Shown: piece after piece, positions 28,606 through 39,956 of the stretch
Layout: each line of letters starts with the position of its first letter
Position numbering within the stretch: the first letter of the stretch is position 1
Source: Paraburkholderia tropica
GTDB lineage: Bacteria > Pseudomonadota > Gammaproteobacteria > Burkholderiales > Burkholderiaceae
Direction: 5' to 3'
Assembly: GCF_900109265.1 (NCBI RefSeq)
Contig: NZ_FNZM01000008.1
Span: 248,001 to 312,000, forward strand
Length of the DNA: 64,000 nt
Translations under genes and position numbers: made by a program
The notes under the pieces: model-generated
The model's database searches: none
The model's input: only the letters and a program-made list of their open reading frames with translations
Told to the model about the DNA's origin: nothing

Positions 28606-30417
28606 TCAGGCCGCGCACGCGGCGGCGTCGCTGCTGCCGGATGCGCATTCGAACAGTTGCGGATAGCGCGCGCGAAACCGAGCGCTCGCTTCGTACGGCA
28701 GGCAATCGGGCACCTCGCCCGCGAGCAGGCGCGACTTGCTGTCCTGCCACAGCGCCGGCTCGAAAAAATCGGCGTGATGCTCGAGGAAATAGCGCCGCAC
28801 GCGCGGGTCGCCGAGCAGGAACGTGCGATACGTCTCCGGAAAAATATCGCGCGGACCGACCGGATACCACGGCTCGTCCGATAGTTCGTCTTCCTCATGA
28901 CGCGGCGGCGGTACTGCGCGCACGTTGCAGTCGGTCAGATACTCGATCTCGTCGTAGTCGTAGAACACCACGCGACCGTGACGCGTCACGCCGAAATTCT
29001 TGTAGAGCATGTCGCCCGGAAAGATATTCGCGCGGATCAGATCCTTCACCGCGTTGCCGTATTCGCGGATGCCGTGCTCCACGTCCTCATCGCTGCCGTT
29101 CTGCAGCCAGAGATTCAGCGGCACCATGCGCCGCTCGATATACAGATGGCGAATGACGAGCTGGTCGCCCTCGTACTCGATCATCGACGGCGCGAGCGTT
29201 TCGAGTTCGCGCAGCAGCGCGTCGTCCAGCCGCGCGAGCGGCAGCGCGACGCTCGAATATTCGAGCGTATCGGCGAGCCGCCCGAGCCGGTCGTGACGCT
29301 TCACGAGCTGGTACTTCGCCTCGACCTGCTCGCGCGTGGTTTCCTTCGGCGCGGGAAAGCTGTCCTTGATGACCTTGAACACATACGGATACGAAGGCAG
29401 CGTGAACACGATCATCACCATGCCGCGTATGCCGGGCGCGGCGATGAAACGGTCGCTCGAATGCCGCAGGTGTTGCAGCAGATCGCGATAGAACAGGTTT
29501 TTGCCCTGCTTTTGCAGGCCCAGCGACGTGTAGATCTCGCCCTTGGCCTTGCGCGGCATGATGCTGCGCAGAAACTCCACATAGGCCGACGGCACTTCCA
29601 TGTCGACGAGAAAATACGAGTGCGCAAAGCTCATCATGATGAGCACGTCGTCGGAGCGCAGGAGCGCGGTGTCGAGCGCGAGCCGCCCGTCGTCGACATG
29701 ACGGATCGGCACGACGAACGGCACGAGCGCGTCGCCGTTGATGATGCGCCCGACGATATACGCGGCCTGATTGCGGAAAAACAGCGAGGCCAGCACGTGA
29801 ATCTGGAAGTTCGCTTTCGGCTCGACGTCGCCGAAGGTTTCGCGCATCGCGCGCATCGTGCATTCGACGTCGCGGCGCAGATCCTCGAACGGCGTGTCGA
29901 GCTGAAAATTCGTGACGATGCGTTCGAGCGTGCCGGCGAGGCCGTCTTTCAGCGGGTAATACGCGCGATACGTGGGCTTGGCGGCGGGTTCGTCGTTCTC
30001 GATGTACTCGGTCGAGATCGCGGGGCGCACGAAGATGAACGCGTTGTTGAAGTACGAACGATGCAGGATCTTGCAGCACACCGAGTTGAAGAACGTCTCG
30101 GCGCATTCGGGTTGCCGGTGCGTGGTGAGCAGGCCGATGTAGTGCAGCTTGATCTGCTCCCAGACATCGTCGTCGATATGTTCGGCGTCGTATTCGTCTT
30201 CGATCGTCACCACGCATTCGCGCACGCGCTCGTCGTAGGACGCGATGCGTTCGCGCGCGAGCTGCTGCAAACCCTGCCAGTCGCGCGCCTCGAAACACGC
30301 GCGCGCCCGCGCCGCCGCCGCACAGAAGCTGCGGTAGTGCCGATCGAAACCGTCGAGCAGGGTCTGCGCGACGTCGTAACCGATCTGCGACGAGAGCAGC
30401 TTGGGAAAATGTCTCAT
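28606..30417 (-). CDS. aceK: Isocitrate dehydrogenase kinase/phosphatase
   Basis: Bifunctional enzyme that phosphorylates or dephosphorylates isocitrate dehydrogenase and so sets flow between TCA cycle and glyoxylate bypass. 603 residues, close to E. coli AceK (578). The regulatory N-terminal half is followed by the kinase-like half with [33 protein letters not shown], the catalytic NLFPGD-like segment here as [15 protein letters not shown] and the [12 protein letters not shown] motif. It is not next to aceA or aceB here. The start is ATG 30417 with no strong ribosome binding site; the gene lies 52 bases after the MerR regulator. Confidence 0.96.
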   Translation of the reverse strand: MRHFPKLLSSQIGYDVAQTLLDGFDRHYRSFCAAAARARACFEARDWQGLQQLARERIASYDERVRECVVTIEDEYDAEHIDDDVWEQIKLHYIGLLTTHRQPECAETFFNSVCCKILHRSYFNNAFIFVRPAISTEYIENDEPAAKPTYRAYYPLKDGLAGTLERIVTNFQLDTPFEDLRRDVECTMRAMRETFGDVEPKANFQIHVLASLFFRNQAAYIVGRIINGDALVPFVVPIRHVDDGRLALDTALLRSDDVLIMMSFAHSYFLVDMEVPSAYVEFLRSIMPRKAKGEIYTSLGLQKQGKNLFYRDLLQHLRHSSDRFIAAPGIRGMVMIVFTLPSYPYVFKVIKDSFPAPKETTREQVEAKYQLVKRHDRLGRLADTLEYSSVALPLARLDDALLRELETLAPSMIEYEGDQLVIRHLYIERRMVPLNLWLQNGSDEDVEHGIREYGNAVKDLIRANIFPGDMLYKNFGVTRHGRVVFYDYDEIEYLTDCNVRAVPPPRHEEDELSDEPWYPVGPRDIFPETYRTFLLGDPRVRRYFLEHHADFFEPALWQDSKSRLLAGEVPDCLPYEASARFRARYPQLFECASGSSDAAACAA

Positions 30418-30469
30418 GGCGCGCTCGGTTCGGGGCGGACGATGCGGTCGACGCTCGGGCCGGCGCGGC

Positions 30470-30868
30470 TTACCGGTTCGCCGCCGCGGCGTTCTTTTCG
30501 AGCAGCACGCGCGCCTGCGCCTCGTACTGGGCGAGATCTTCGAGCGTGGCGTCGAGGTCGGCGCGCTGGCGTTCGAGGATCTCGCGATGGCGCACCACCG
30601 TGTCGAGAAAAGCCTGAAGCTGCGGGAGCGTGTCGGTCGGCGACTCGTAGAGATCGAGCAGCGCGCGGATTTCGTTGAGCGTGAAGCCGAGGCGCTTGCC
30701 GCGCAAGGTCAGCTTCAGGCGCGTGCGGTCGCGTCCGGAAAACACACGCTTGAGCCCGCTCGCGCCTTCGCGGCTGGGCGCCAGCAGGCCCTGGTCCTCG
30801 TAGAAACGGATCGCGCGCGGCGTCACGTCGAATTCGCGGGCGAGTTCGGTAATCGTGTAATGGGTCAT
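30470..30868 (-). CDS. MerR-family regulator, LiuR-like
   Basis: 132-residue DNA-binding protein. The MerR winged helix-turn-helix is at 1-70 ([44 protein letters not shown]), followed by a coiled-coil dimerisation helix. The close match of RGKRLGF and [11 protein letters not shown] to LiuR suggests control of branched-chain amino acid or isovalerate catabolism. ATG 30868 is divergent from the MBL hydrolase at 31178; a palindrome at 30935-30952 between them is the probable operator. aceK and the thiolase follow on the same strand. Confidence 0.88.
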   Translation of the reverse strand: MTHYTITELAREFDVTPRAIRFYEDQGLLAPSREGASGLKRVFSGRDRTRLKLTLRGKRLGFTLNEIRALLDLYESPTDTLPQLQAFLDTVVRHREILERQRADLDATLEDLAQYEAQARVLLEKNAAAANR

Positions 30869-31177
30869 GACTGGTGGGCGCCTCTGGCCGCCGGCCGGGT
30901 GCGTCGGCAAGGCGGCGTGTTCGTCGTTAGAATCGACGTTTACGTTATCGTCAACCTTCAGGTTTCGCAACCTTGCCGCGACGGCCGGAATCGCTCGCGA
31001 GCTGCCCGTGACAGACTCGCGCCGGGTCGGAGCGTCGACATTGTTCCGCGTACCGGAACACTCTCCCGGATTCTCTGCACAAATACCGCAATGCGGCGAC
31101 AATGTGGAACGGACGGCGCTCGCCCGACGCCGCACCGCGCCGACTCGCACACATAAAAGACAGGAGTTGAGACCCCC
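30869..31177. other. Divergent promoter region, LiuR-like regulator and MBL hydrolase
   Basis: 309 bases with no gene. The main feature is the palindrome at 30935-30952. A good GGAGTTGAG ribosome binding site precedes the MBL start. Confidence 0.55.
30935..30952. promoter_or_regulatory. Putative MerR/LiuR operator
   Basis: GACGTTTACGTTATCGTC matches its reverse complement at 14 of 18 positions. The inner ACGT and TTTACGTT parts resemble the published LiuR motif as I remember it, TTTACGTTTACGTAAA-like. It lies 67 bases before the regulator start. Confidence 0.5.
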
Positions 31178-32248
31178 ATGAATGCGCTCGAACACCAGCT
31201 CGATTACCCCTTCAAGGACACGCTGCCCGAACCGGGCCACGCCTTCGAGGTCGCGCCCGGCGTGAAGTGGCTGCGCATGCCGCTGCCGTTCGCGCTCGAT
31301 CACATCAATCTCTGGCTGCTGCGCGACGAGATCGACGGCCAGCAAGGCTGGACCGTGGTCGATTGCGGCATCACCAACGACACCATCAAGGCGCACTGGG
31401 AGCAGGTGTTCGAAAGTCAGCTCGACGGCCTGCCGGTGCTGCGCGTGATCGTCACGCACTGCCATCCGGACCATATCGGCCTCGCGCACTGGATCTGCGC
31501 GGGCGGCGACAAGGCGCGCTGGGACGTGCGCCTGTGGACCACGCTCGGCGAATACATGAGCGCGTGCGTGCTGGCCTCGGGCAACGGCTCGAACGCGGGC
31601 GGCGAAGGCGCGGCGCGCCATTTCGCGCGTCACGGCGTGAAGGACGAAGCGGCGCTCGACCAGTTGCGCAACCGCCGCAGCTATTACGCGAACCTCGTGC
31701 CGGCGCTGCCGGCGCAATACCGCCGTCTGCGCGAAGCCGACACCGTGTCGATCGGCGGGCGCGACTGGCGCGTCGTGACGGGCTTTGGCCATTCGCCCGA
31801 GCATTGCGCGCTGCTGTGCGAAGAGATCGGCGTGCTGATTTCCGGCGACATGGTGCTGCCGCGCATTTCCACGAATGTGTCCGTGTTCGATATGGAGCCG
31901 GAAGGCAATCCGCTCGGTCTCTACCTCGAATCGCTGGGCCGTTACGAGACGATGGCCGAAGACACGCTCGTGCTGCCCTCGCACGGCAAGCCGTTTCGCG
32001 GCGTGCGCACGCGCATCGGGCAACTGCGCGAGCATCACGACGCGCGTCTGGCCGAAGTGATGGAAGCCTGCGCGAGCGCGCCGCAAAGCGCGGCCGACAT
32101 CGTCCCGCTGATGTTCAAGCGCGCACTCGACATCCACCAGATGACGTTCGCGATGGGCGAGGCGCTCGCGCATCTGCATCTGCTGTGGCTCGCGGGCAAG
32201 CTCACGCGCAGGACGGGCGAGGACGGCGTGATCCGCTTTTCGGCTTGA
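31178..32248 (+). CDS. MBL-fold metallo-hydrolase
   Basis: 356-residue cytosolic hydrolase. The metal site motif THCHPDH is at 93-99, where H-x-H-x-D-H is kept; later His are in GFGHSPEH, Asp in ISGDMVLP and a final His in LPSHGKPF. The C-terminal extension (about 260-356) resembles the LACTB2-type winged helix. The family includes thioester and glyoxalase-like hydrolases; the neighbours hint at acyl-CoA metabolism. ATG 31178 has GGAGTTGAG upstream. Divergent from the LiuR-like regulator. Confidence 0.92.
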   Translation: MNALEHQLDYPFKDTLPEPGHAFEVAPGVKWLRMPLPFALDHINLWLLRDEIDGQQGWTVVDCGITNDTIKAHWEQVFESQLDGLPVLRVIVTHCHPDHIGLAHWICAGGDKARWDVRLWTTLGEYMSACVLASGNGSNAGGEGAARHFARHGVKDEAALDQLRNRRSYYANLVPALPAQYRRLREADTVSIGGRDWRVVTGFGHSPEHCALLCEEIGVLISGDMVLPRISTNVSVFDMEPEGNPLGLYLESLGRYETMAEDTLVLPSHGKPFRGVRTRIGQLREHHDARLAEVMEACASAPQSAADIVPLMFKRALDIHQMTFAMGEALAHLHLLWLAGKLTRRTGEDGVIRFSA

Positions 32249-32280
32249 TCGCGATGTGATCCTCTGCGAACGCGAATAAA

Positions 32281-32308
32281 AAAGGGCGGCTCATGCGAGC
32301 CGCCCTTT
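32281..32308. terminator. Bidirectional terminator
   Basis: AAAGGGCGGCTC and GAGCCGCCCTTT with an ATGC loop, between the convergent MBL hydrolase and lolA genes. Confidence 0.93.
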
Positions 32309-32341
32309 TTCGTTGCCATGCGCCTGGTGGCGCGGCAAAAC

Positions 32342-33052
32342 TCAGTTGCCGCCGCCCGTGATCAGGTCGGCGCCCTTCGGACGCACGAACTTGAACGTCG
32401 ACGCCGGCAGCGACGGGTTCTTCTCGATGTTGGAGAACGTGAGCAGCGTCACGTTGCCGAACACGTCGTGCAGTTCCATCGCTTCGAGATTGCCGTCGCG
32501 AAAGCCAATGCCCACGCTCTTGAACTGCGTGTCCTTCGACTTCGGAATCAGCTCCAGCCAGTCGATGCCGTTCTTCACGCCCGCGTCGGAAAGCGTGAAG
32601 TTCTTGTCGAGGTCGTTGCTGCCGAACAGGATGGCCGCCGGGCTCGCGCCGAGCGCGCCGCCGAGCTTGCGCTCGGTGACCTGGTTCAGGTCCTTGTCGT
32701 AGACGTAGAGGTTGTCGCCGTCCGATTGGAGTTGCTGCTGATACGGCTTTTCGTAATTCCAGATGAACTTGCCGGGACGCGAGAACACGAACGTGCCACT
32801 CGACGTCTTGGCGTTGAGCGTGGCCGTGGCGACGGCGTCGCTCGTGCTCTTCGCGTTCGACGGCGCCTTGAGTTCGCGCTGCACGAAGCTGCCGCGCGCG
32901 GCGTGAACCTGCGAAACGAATTGCTTGAGCTGGTCGGTGCCGCCCGCGTAGGCGTGCGAGGCCATCGCGAGCGATGCGCCCAGCGCGACGGCGAGCGCGC
33001 GACCGGCGCGCGCGAATGTCAAACGAGTCGGTTGTCCTGCGAAAAACTGCAT
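32342..33052 (-). CDS. lolA: Outer-membrane lipoprotein carrier LolA
   Basis: Periplasmic chaperone that takes lipoproteins from LolCDE to LolB. 236 residues with a signal peptide cleaved at about 36 (SHAYA-GG). The mature part shows [14 protein letters not shown], the [19 protein letters not shown] motif and [15 protein letters not shown]. It is a little longer than E. coli LolA (203) owing to a Ser/Thr/Ala insert at about 65-80. It follows ftsK by 49 bases, the same pair as in many proteobacteria. Confidence 0.96.
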   Translation of the reverse strand: MQFFAGQPTRLTFARAGRALAVALGASLAMASHAYAGGTDQLKQFVSQVHAARGSFVQRELKAPSNAKSTSDAVATATLNAKTSSGTFVFSRPGKFIWNYEKPYQQQLQSDGDNLYVYDKDLNQVTERKLGGALGASPAAILFGSNDLDKNFTLSDAGVKNGIDWLELIPKSKDTQFKSVGIGFRDGNLEAMELHDVFGNVTLLTFSNIEKNPSLPASTFKFVRPKGADLITGGGN

Positions 33053-33101
33053 CTATCGTTCTCCAGTAGCGAAATGGATAGCGTGAAGGGCCGGTCGGCC
33101 T

Positions 33102-35417
33102 TTAGTCGGCGTCGCGCGTGGGCGCGAGAATCTCGCGATTGCCGCTCGACGACATCGACGAAACGAGTCCCGACTGCTCCATCTGTTCGAGCAGCCGCGC
33201 TGCCCGGTTATAGCCGATGCGCAGATGACGCTGCACGAGCGAGATCGACGCACGCTTGTTCTTGATGACCACCTCGACGGCCTGATCGTAGAGCGGATCG
33301 GACTCGTCGCCGGTGCCCGAAGCGGACGCCGAACCTTCGTCGCCCTCGCCCGCCACGCCGCCTTCGAGAATGCCCTCGATATAGTTCGGCTCGCCCTGCT
33401 CCTTGAGCTTGTCGACGACGCGATGCACCTCGTCGTCGGCGACGAATGCGCCGTGCACGCGCACCGGCAGGCCCGAGCCCGGCGGCAGATAGAGCATATC
33501 GCCCATGCCGAGCAGCGACTCCGCGCCCATCTGGTCGAGAATCGTGCGCGAGTCGATCTTCGACGACACCTGGAAGGCCATCCGCGTGGGCACGTTCGCC
33601 TTGATCAGCCCGGTGATGACGTCCACCGAAGGACGCTGCGTGGCGAGAATCAGGTGGATGCCGGCCGCGCGCGCCTTCTGCGCGATCCGCGCGATCAGTT
33701 CCTCGACCTTCTTGCCGACCACCATCATCAGGTCCGCGAGTTCGTCGATCACCACGACGATGTGCGGCAGCTTCTGGCACGGTTCCGGGTCGTCCGGCGT
33801 GAGGCTGAACGGGTTCGGAATCTTTTCCTCGCGCTTGTTCGCCTCTTCGATCTTGTTGTTGTAGCCCGCGAGATTGCGCACGCCCAGCTTGCTCATGAGC
33901 TTGTAGCGGCGCTCCATCTCGGCGACGGTCCAGTTCAGCGCGTTGCCGGCCTGGCGCATGTCGGTCACGACCGGACAGAGCAGATGCGGAATGCCTTCGT
34001 AGACGCTCATTTCGAGCATCTTCGGATCGATCAGGATCATGCGCACCTGTTCCGCGCTCGCCTTGTAGAGCAGCGAGAGGATCATCGCGTTGATGCCGAC
34101 CGACTTGCCCGAGCCGGTCGTGCCGGCCACCAGCAAGTGCGGCATCTTGCCGAGATCGGCGCACACCGGCTTGCCGCCGATGTCCTTGCCGAGGCCCATG
34201 GTGAGCGCAGAAGGCGCGTCCGCGTAGACCGCCGAGCCGAGAATTTCCGACAGGCGCACGGTCTGGCGGCGCGAGTTCGGCAGTTCGAGCGCCATGCAGT
34301 TCTTGCCCGGAATCGTTTCGACCACGCGGATCGACACGAGCGAGAGCGAACGCGCGAGATCCTTGGCCAGATTGACGATCTGGCTGCCCTTCACGCCCGT
34401 GGCGGGCTCGATCTCGTAACGCGTGACGACGGGGCCCGGATAGGCGGCCACCACGGCCACGTCCACGCCGAAGTCCTTGAGCTTCTTCTCGATCAGGCGC
34501 GAGGTGAATTCGAGCGTGTCGTCGGAGATGGTTTCCTGGGTGGCGGGCGCGGCGTCGAGCAGCGAGATCGGCGGCAGCGTGGAGTCGCCCGGCAGATCGG
34601 TGAAGAGCGGCACCTGGCGCTCCTTCTCCACGCGCTCCGAGCGCTGCGGCGTGACCACGGGCGGCACGATCGTGACCGGCTCGTGCTCCTCGATCTTGAC
34701 GCGGCCGCGCTCGACCTTGCCTTCGCGCTTGACGGCGGCAGCCTCGCCGAGCTTGCGGTCGCTGCGTTCCTCGCGGCGCAGCTTGGCGAGCGTGACGGCA
34801 TTGATCAGCGCCTCGCCGACTTTCTCGGCCACCGAGAGCCACGAGAAACGGAAATACAGTGACAGACCGATGGCCAGCGCGATCAGCATCGCGAGCGTGC
34901 CGCCGGTGAAGCCGAGCGCGTTCGAGACCGCGCGGGCGACCGCGCCGCCCACAACGCCGCCGGGCGTCTGCGGCAATTGGACCTTGAGCGACCACATGCG
35001 CAGCGCCTCGATGCCGCAGCTCGACAGCATGACGAGCACGAACGCGAAGCCTTCGGCGACCCAGCTGATGTCGCGCGGTTTCTCGTCGTCATCGTCGCGC
35101 AGGGTTTCGTGGCGCGTGATGCGGCGGTAGTTCGCCGAAATCAGCCGCCCGAGCAGCACCAGCCACCAGTAGGCGGACAGGCCGAACAGCAGCAGCAGGA
35201 TGTCCGAGGTGCGCGCGCCGACGCGCCCCGCCCAGTTCGAGATGTGGTCGACCTGGGCGGCGTGGGTCCAGCTCGGATCGTGGCGGCTGTAGCTGATGAG
35301 CGCCATCAGCAGGAACACGCCGAGCGCGACCTGCAGGATCCAGCGGATTTCGGTGAAAAGGCGCGACATGCGATGCGGCAATGCCTGCGCCTGCGCGGTA
35401 AAAGGTGCTTTGGCCAT
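33102..35417 (-). CDS. ftsK: DNA translocase FtsK
   Basis: Septal motor that pumps chromosomes towards dif and activates XerCD. 771 residues: four N-terminal membrane segments (about 25-45, 72-92, 120-136, 170-190), a short charged linker (210-270), then the motor with Walker [10 protein letters not shown] at 431-439 and [12 protein letters not shown] as Walker B. The C-terminal gamma winged helix (about 700-765, [18 protein letters not shown]) reads KOPS. The linker is far shorter than in E. coli FtsK. ATG 35417 fits the family; a TACAAT on the minus strand at 35502-35507 is a plausible -10. Confidence 0.97.
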   Translation of the reverse strand: MAKAPFTAQAQALPHRMSRLFTEIRWILQVALGVFLLMALISYSRHDPSWTHAAQVDHISNWAGRVGARTSDILLLLFGLSAYWWLVLLGRLISANYRRITRHETLRDDDDEKPRDISWVAEGFAFVLVMLSSCGIEALRMWSLKVQLPQTPGGVVGGAVARAVSNALGFTGGTLAMLIALAIGLSLYFRFSWLSVAEKVGEALINAVTLAKLRREERSDRKLGEAAAVKREGKVERGRVKIEEHEPVTIVPPVVTPQRSERVEKERQVPLFTDLPGDSTLPPISLLDAAPATQETISDDTLEFTSRLIEKKLKDFGVDVAVVAAYPGPVVTRYEIEPATGVKGSQIVNLAKDLARSLSLVSIRVVETIPGKNCMALELPNSRRQTVRLSEILGSAVYADAPSALTMGLGKDIGGKPVCADLGKMPHLLVAGTTGSGKSVGINAMILSLLYKASAEQVRMILIDPKMLEMSVYEGIPHLLCPVVTDMRQAGNALNWTVAEMERRYKLMSKLGVRNLAGYNNKIEEANKREEKIPNPFSLTPDDPEPCQKLPHIVVVIDELADLMMVVGKKVEELIARIAQKARAAGIHLILATQRPSVDVITGLIKANVPTRMAFQVSSKIDSRTILDQMGAESLLGMGDMLYLPPGSGLPVRVHGAFVADDEVHRVVDKLKEQGEPNYIEGILEGGVAGEGDEGSASASGTGDESDPLYDQAVEVVIKNKRASISLVQRHLRIGYNRAARLLEQMEQSGLVSSMSSSGNREILAPTRDAD

Positions 35418-36775
<1,358 letters not shown>

Positions 36776-36810
36776 GTTGTCACCAAGGTTGTCCAGCGGC
36801 GTCATGTCGC

Positions 36811-36816
36811 TAAAAT
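36811..36816 (+). promoter_or_regulatory. -10-like box of the Smr-domain gene
   Basis: TAAAAT 36 bases after the trxB stop. It argues against translation starting at the GTG at 36818 and for the ATG at 36980. Confidence 0.4.
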
Positions 36817-36979
36817 AGTGCCCGTCAGCCCGACGGCGCACCCAACGGGGGCCGCGGCCAGTCAGCCGGCGGCCCTTGTTTTTTGTCCCGTTTTTCTGGC
36901 GCTCCGCGTGAGCGCCCCGGCGTGCGCCGCTTCGGCCGTGCGTCCGTCGCTTTATCGTTGCCATCGAGCGCCTTTCGCC

Positions 36980-37756
36980 ATGCCCAAGAACGTGCCCCAT
37001 CCGGGCGAGCCCAAGCGCCCCGCCACGCCCCGTCCCGCCGCCGCGCCCGCGCCGGTGGCGAGCGATGCCTCACCCGACGCCTCCAAGGCGCAGACCGGCT
37101 TCGCCGGCCTCGGCAGCCTGCGCGATGCGCTCAAGGTGCAGACGCGCCAGCGCGAGCAGCAACGCGTCGCCGTTCAGGCCGCGCGTGTAGAAGCCGCCGC
37201 GGACAGCGATCTCTTCCGCCGCGAGATCGGCCAGATCGCGCCGCTCAAGCAGCCGCCGCGCGCGCAGCCGCGCCGCAGCTCGCCCGTGCCGCTGCCGCTG
37301 CAAACCCAGCGCGACGAACAGGCCGTGCTGCACGAAGCCATCTCCGACGAGTTCGACCCCGAAGCCTTTCTCGACACCGACGACACGCTCTACTACCACC
37401 GCCCCGGCATCAGCGAGGAAGTGGTGAAGAAGCTGCGCCGCGGCACGTGGATCGTCCAGGCGCAGCTCGACCTGCACGGCATGCGCCGCGAGGAAGCGCG
37501 CGAGGCGCTGCAGGCGTTCATCCGCGAAGCCGGCAAGCGCGGGCTGCGCTGCGTGCGCGTGATTCATGGCAAGGGGCTGGGCTCGGCCGGCAAGGAGCCG
37601 GTGCTCAAGGGCAAGGTGCGCGCGTGGCTGGTACAGAAGGAAGAAGTGATTGCGTTCTGTCAGGCACGGCCGCACGACGGCGGCGCGGGCGCGGTGCTCG
37701 TGCTTTTGCAGCCGCATGGCGCCGGGCACGCGCATCATCATCCGCATGCCGGGTAG
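36980..37756 (+). CDS. Smr-domain protein
   Basis: 258-residue protein with a C-terminal Smr domain (about 165-245): LDLHGMRREEAREAL followed by CVRVIHGKGLGS, the LDxHG and HGxG motifs. Such domains bind nicked DNA or cleave RNA (SmrA/SmrB in E. coli). The N-terminal half is Pro/Ala/Arg-rich and of low complexity; the end is GHAHHHPHAG, a short His-rich tail. ATG 36980 is preferred over an upstream GTG at 36818, which would overlap the -10 box. No strong ribosome binding site is seen. Confidence 0.9.
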   Translation: MPKNVPHPGEPKRPATPRPAAAPAPVASDASPDASKAQTGFAGLGSLRDALKVQTRQREQQRVAVQAARVEAAADSDLFRREIGQIAPLKQPPRAQPRRSSPVPLPLQTQRDEQAVLHEAISDEFDPEAFLDTDDTLYYHRPGISEEVVKKLRRGTWIVQAQLDLHGMRREEAREALQAFIREAGKRGLRCVRVIHGKGLGSAGKEPVLKGKVRAWLVQKEEVIAFCQARPHDGGAGAVLVLLQPHGAGHAHHHPHAG

Positions 37757-37886
37757 GCTGATCGATAGGCGCATGGCGGCGATGCCGCGCCCTACGCCAT
37801 CCGGCTAGCTGTTGCGCGCGAGCGCGTTTCGTTATGGTCTTCGGTGTGTCCGACCGATCCGCAACGTAACACCACGCCACGCTGCA

Positions 37887-38303
37887 ATGACCGCCAACGG
37901 CCTTCACGCCACCTCACGTCAACTCGTCTACGCGCTGCCCATTCTGATGGGCGGCGTGGAATACCTGTTGCGCGTCGCGCTCGGCCAGAGCGACAGCGAC
38001 GCCTTCTTTCCCAGCTCGCTCGCGGCGGGCGGCATCGCCTTGTTCATCGCGTTGACGGATCTGACGTCGCTATCGGCATCCGAAACCGGCGCGGTGTCCG
38101 GCCGCCGCGGCTGGCTCGATCAACGGCTGGCTCAGGCGGGCGTCTGGGCCGCTGTCATCGGCACGGCCGGATGGCTTTATCTTGTTTTAGCTTCGTTGAG
38201 CGAATCGGTAAAAGCCGTCATTCCCTATCATCCATTCTGGTGGGCGATCGCCTACTATGGCGCAGGCGTAGTGCTGAACGAATGGAAAGCGAGAGCCACA
38301 TGA
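37887..38303 (+). CDS. Membrane protein, unknown function (first gene of a pair)
   Basis: 138-residue protein with about four hydrophobic stretches: ALPILMGGVEYLLRVAL, SLAAGGIALFIALTDL, AGVWAAVIGTAGWLYLVLASL and HPFWWAIAYYGAGVVL. No recognised family. A TTG at 37812 would give a longer frame but its codons are non-conserved-looking. The stop overlaps the start of the next gene (ATGA), so the two are one operon and probably one functional unit. Confidence 0.7.
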   Translation: MTANGLHATSRQLVYALPILMGGVEYLLRVALGQSDSDAFFPSSLAAGGIALFIALTDLTSLSASETGAVSGRRGWLDQRLAQAGVWAAVIGTAGWLYLVLASLSESVKAVIPYHPFWWAIAYYGAGVVLNEWKARAT

Positions 38304-38656
38304 CCGATATTTTCCTGGGATACCTGAGAGAGTTTGGCGCCTTCGACACGTTGATGGCCGCCATCTGGGTCTTCGCGCGCGTCATGGGGCGCATCGCCGA
38401 CTTCGACAAGGCCATCCGGCTGCGCGCGCGGCTGCAGCGCACGCTCGCGAGCGCCGACTCGCCCGCGAACGCCGAACTCGTCACGCTGCTCGCGCAACTC
38501 GCCGAACTCGAAGGCGCCTACACGCTTTCCAAAGCCACTGGCCGCAAGCTTCGGCAAATCGCGCAAAGCCATCGCGCTTACACCGCGCGACTCAGCGAAG
38601 CACTGCCCAGCACGTTTCATGAAATCGTCGAACGGCCGTTTATCGTGACCAGCTAG
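38300..38656 (+). CDS. Small protein with one membrane segment, unknown function (second gene of the pair)
   Basis: 118 residues from ATG 38300, or 124 from an in-frame ATG at 38282. An N-terminal hydrophobic patch, LGYLREFGAFDTLMAAIWVFARVM, is followed by a basic, helical part (IADFDKAIRLRARLQRTL, ATGRKLRQIAQSHRAYTARL). No family recognised. A tight ATGA overlap couples it to the preceding membrane protein; a strong terminator follows. Confidence 0.65.
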   Translation: MTDIFLGYLREFGAFDTLMAAIWVFARVMGRIADFDKAIRLRARLQRTLASADSPANAELVTLLAQLAELEGAYTLSKATGRKLRQIAQSHRAYTARLSEALPSTFHEIVERPFIVTS

Positions 38657-38669
38657 CCATCCAAAGAAA

Positions 38670-38702
38670 AAAGCCTCACGCGCATGCCACGCGTGAGGCT
38701 TT
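38670..38702. terminator. Bidirectional terminator
   Basis: AAAGCCTCACGCG and CGCGTGAGGCTTT, a 13-bp stem with a seven-base loop, between convergent genes. Confidence 0.93.
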
Positions 38703-38756
38703 GTATCGGCGCTGCGGTAATGCTGTAGTCGCAGCGCCCCCGGCCAGCCTTATCGC

Positions 38757-39875
38757 TTAAGCGATACGCTCTTCCGTCTTCGGGTCGAACAGCACCGCCT
38801 TCGAAACGTCGAACAGCAGGTCCATGTTATTGAGCGGCTGCGGATTCGCACCCGGGTGCACGCGGCTCACCACGCGCTTGCCGTTCACCTGCGCGAACAC
38901 CAGCGTGTCCGGGCCGGTCGGCTCGATCACGTCCACCTTCACGGTGTGGCGTTGCAGTTCGTGACCGTGGCCGTCGTGCGAGCTGCGCGCGTCGGTAATA
39001 CGCTCCGGGCGCAGGCCCAGCACCACTTCCTGGCCAATGTAGCTGCGCAGCTTGTTCGCTTCGAACGGCAGGTTCAGCACGTTGCGCGCCACGCCCGTGT
39101 CGAGTTCGAGGCCCACGCCCGAGCCCTGCTCCACCAGCTTGCCGTTGATGAAGTTCATCGGCGGCGCGCCGATGAAGCCGGCCACGAACAGGTTCGAAGG
39201 CGAATCGTAGATGTCCTGCGGCGCGCCGAACTGCTGAACGATGCCGTCCTTCATCACCGCAATGCGGTCGCCGAGCGTCATGGCTTCGATCTGATCGTGC
39301 GTCACGTAGACGATCGTCTTGCCCACGCGCTGGTGCAGCAGCTTGATTTCCGAACGCATCTCGATACGCAGCTTGGCGTCGAGGTTCGACAGCGGCTCGT
39401 CGAACAGGAACATGATCGGGTCGCGCGCCAGTGCACGGCCCATCGCCACGCGCTGACGCTGGCCGCCCGAGAGCTGGCCCGGTTTGCGGTCGAGCAGATG
39501 CTGGATCTGCAGCATGTTCGACACGCGGTCGACGATCTGTGTCTGCTCGGCCTTCGGCACCTTGCGGATGTTCAGGCCGAACGAGATGTTCTCGCGCACC
39601 GTCATCGACGGATAGAGCGCGTACGACTGGAACACCATCGCAATGTCGCGATCCTTCGGCGAGAGGTTGTTCACCACCTTGCCGTCCATGCAGATCTCGC
39701 CCTTGGTCACGGTTTCGAGACCCGCGATCATGTTGAGCAGCGTCGATTTCCCGCAGCCCGAGCCGCCGACCAGAATCAGGAACTGGCCGTCTTCGATATC
39801 GATATTCACGCCCTTGAGGACGGGCACCCCGTTCGGGTAGGTCTTGTAGACGTCGCGAATGGAAAGGCTTGCCAT
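38757..39875 (-). CDS. Sugar ABC transporter ATPase (UgpC/MalK/MsiK type)
   Basis: 372-residue ATPase that energises the adjacent permeases. Walker A GGSGCGKST at 37-45, signature LSGGQRQR at about 134, Walker B MFLFDEPLSNLD and the H-loop in VTHDQIEAM. The C-terminal region (about 235-372) is the OB-fold regulatory domain found in MalK-type subunits, with RPERITDA. ATG 39875 is used. It is the last gene of the binding protein-permease-permease-ATPase operon, 81 bases after the second permease. The likely substrate is glucose, as in Gts systems next to zwf (inference). Confidence 0.94.
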   Translation of the reverse strand: MASLSIRDVYKTYPNGVPVLKGVNIDIEDGQFLILVGGSGCGKSTLLNMIAGLETVTKGEICMDGKVVNNLSPKDRDIAMVFQSYALYPSMTVRENISFGLNIRKVPKAEQTQIVDRVSNMLQIQHLLDRKPGQLSGGQRQRVAMGRALARDPIMFLFDEPLSNLDAKLRIEMRSEIKLLHQRVGKTIVYVTHDQIEAMTLGDRIAVMKDGIVQQFGAPQDIYDSPSNLFVAGFIGAPPMNFINGKLVEQGSGVGLELDTGVARNVLNLPFEANKLRSYIGQEVVLGLRPERITDARSSHDGHGHELQRHTVKVDVIEPTGPDTLVFAQVNGKRVVSRVHPGANPQPLNNMDLLFDVSKAVLFDPKTEERIA

Positions 39876-39956
39876 GCTATGAATCCTTTTGATCACTGCG
39901 CGCTATCGCGCATGAGACCAGGGCCGGCGCCATCGCGCCCGCCCTGACCGACAGGT

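Noticed and set aside
33225..34862. 545-residue plus-strand frame
   Set aside because: Antisense shadow of ftsK with His/Arg/Asp-rich composition.
36818..36979. Longer Smr-domain protein from GTG 36818
   Set aside because: The start would fall two bases after a TAAAAT -10 box and the added residues are low complexity.
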